Source of the DNA: an uncultured Pirellula sp.
GTDB lineage: Bacteria > Planctomycetota > Planctomycetia > Pirellulales > Pirellulaceae
DNA length: 5,904 nt
Assembly (NCBI GenBank): GCA_903892365.1
Contig: CAITIF010000603.1
Coordinates: forward strand, 1 to 5,904
Direction: 5' to 3'
The position numbers and the translations under genes are program-made. The notes beneath the pieces are model-generated. The model saw only the letters and a program-made list of their open reading frames with translations, did no database searches and had not been told where the DNA came from. Each line of letters opens with the position of its first letter. Position 1 is the stretch's first letter. Below, piece by piece: positions 4,966 through 5,904 of this stretch.

Positions 4966-5904
4966 TGACGAGTAACAAAGCGAAGCATGAAAGCATCGTC
5001 AAAACGTGTTTCGCCGGCTTGCGTTCGGAATTCCAAACTTCGATCAAAAACATAACCAAATTCGATTGCGGTCCAAGCGTTGTCAGAATCGCGACGTTCG
5101 AACCCAATCAGCATTTGGAGATCGCGGTAGGTCATGACGTCATTGGCATTGTCCGGAAATTCGATATCCCAGGAGCCCCCTCCTAACCGACCAGCCAAGT
5201 AAACCCGGTTCGAGTCGGTAAGGGAGTAATCGATTCTGGGACGGGGGAAAACCATGTCGATTCGCAGATCCCGCATAGCCTGAGGTCGCCACGAGAACCC
5301 CATTACGGGCAAGATTTTAATGTCGTCCCGGCTAAGGTAATCCACCCCGAAAACGATGTCGAACTCCGGTGTGTAATGGAGCATCCCGACCGCATGTCCG
5401 GGATAGCGAATCCCTTCTCGTGCACTGTCTTCAAAATCGCTAAAGACGCCAATGGTGCTAGCCAAGTCATAGCTCATCGCATCCTGAATTCGGCCACGCT
5501 TCTGATAACCGAATGAAAAGTCGTATAGCCTTGCAGGCAATGCAACGGAATCCGGCCCCGACAAGAGATGCAAATTGAATCCTGTGATAAACCCAGACTT
5601 GTAGCCACTTTTTTTGTACGGAGCATACTGGAATGACAGCCATCCAAATTGGTCGCCGCCACCCGGCATGAAGGAGATATCGTTCTCGTCCGTGCGATAG
5701 TTGGAATACGGTTCGCAGGCAAAATACGAAAGGGGCGGAAGCTGGAATTCCTCAAGCTCCAGATGGGGGGCTTGCTCCATTTCCGCTCCCGTCTCTTCGG
5801 GCGATAGGGAAATGCGAGAGGTGTCTTCGCGATAAATGCGAGGGTCGTCTACGGACCCCTCGATGGAGACCAGCTTTCCCAGTTTGCGAATCTTAGGAAA
5901 GTCG
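4962..5904 (-). CDS. Outer-membrane beta-barrel protein, DUF6268-like, N-terminus outside the window
   Basis: The frame is open from the stop at 4962-4964 to the right edge, giving at least 313 residues. An ATG at 5778-5780 would give 272 aa, but it has no signal peptide, and the 41 residues upstream read as ordinary protein (SIEGSVDDPRIYREDT and neighbours) with no stop. I therefore treat the gene as partial, with its start and expected signal peptide beyond the window. A GGGAG 5 nt before that ATG keeps the shorter form possible. Counting from that Met, the body has alternating beta-strand patterns with glycine and aromatic residues: YDFSFGYQKRGRI (86-98), FDIVFGVDYLSRDDIKILPVMGFSWRP (140-166), a VFPRPRIDYSL segment (177-187), and YLAGRLGGGSW (194-204). 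This order resembles planctomycete DUF6268 outer-membrane barrels as I recall them. Ligand and transport role are unknown. It is convergent with glgB, 32 bp between stops. The C-terminus ends FVTRH rather than with the usual terminal Phe or Trp of barrel proteins. Confidence 0.72.
   Translation of the reverse strand, partial: DFPKIRKLGKLVSIEGSVDDPRIYREDTSRISLSPEETGAEMEQAPHLELEEFQLPPLSYFACEPYSNYRTDENDISFMPGGGDQFGWLSFQYAPYKKSGYKSGFITGFNLHLLSGPDSVALPARLYDFSFGYQKRGRIQDAMSYDLASTIGVFSDFEDSAREGIRYPGHAVGMLHYTPEFDIVFGVDYLSRDDIKILPVMGFSWRPQAMRDLRIDMVFPRPRIDYSLTDSNRVYLAGRLGGGSWDIEFPDNANDVMTYRDLQMLIGFERRDSDNAWTAIEFGYVFDRSLEFRTQAGETRFDDAFMLRFVTRH

Noticed and set aside
1..5904. Defence island, CRISPR array, prophage or transposon
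   Set aside because: No repeat-spacer arrays, transposase, integrase, terminal inverted repeats or attachment-like duplications were seen; the content is housekeeping.

Overview
The window looks like chromosomal housekeeping DNA from a planctomycete, most likely a Pirellulaceae relative of Rhodopirellula or Blastopirellula. This is inferred from three things: a planctomycete-style outer-membrane beta-barrel protein (DUF6268-like), two lineage-restricted proteins with no obvious homologue elsewhere, and mixed translation starts (one textbook Shine-Dalgarno, one GTG start, one gene with none visible). No phage, transposon, CRISPR, tRNA or rRNA signal was seen.

Layout: (1) Minus strand, 1-785: accB followed by the start of accC, the biotin carboxyl carrier protein and biotin carboxylase of acetyl-CoA carboxylase (first step of fatty-acid synthesis). 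accC runs off the left edge, and its last ten visible residues do not fit the family. (2) 786-1014 is a 229-bp spacer with only a weak promoter candidate for accB. (3) Minus strand, 1015-1590: a tryptophan-rich hypothetical protein with a perfect Shine-Dalgarno, a good -10 box and a small palindrome between them. (4) 1591-1773 is a divergent intergenic region. (5) Plus strand, 1774-2652: a protein with the RNase HI fold that has lost most of the catalytic acids and carries a long C-terminal extension. (6) 2653-2718 is a short gap with a compact hairpin directly after the stop codon. (7) Plus strand, 2719-4929: complete glgB, the glycogen branching enzyme, with its full catalytic triad and a GTG start. 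(8) An 18-bp tandem duplication covers the glgB stop codon. (9) Minus strand, 4962-5904: a convergent, partial outer-membrane beta-barrel gene whose reading frame stays open to the right edge.

The genes do not form one obvious pathway. accB-accC is a classic two-gene unit (5-bp gap). The RNase H-like gene and glgB are co-directional and 66 bp apart, so they may share a transcript. The most noteworthy element is the catalytically degenerate RNase H-fold protein beside glgB. I see no evidence for a defence system or other large undescribed system.
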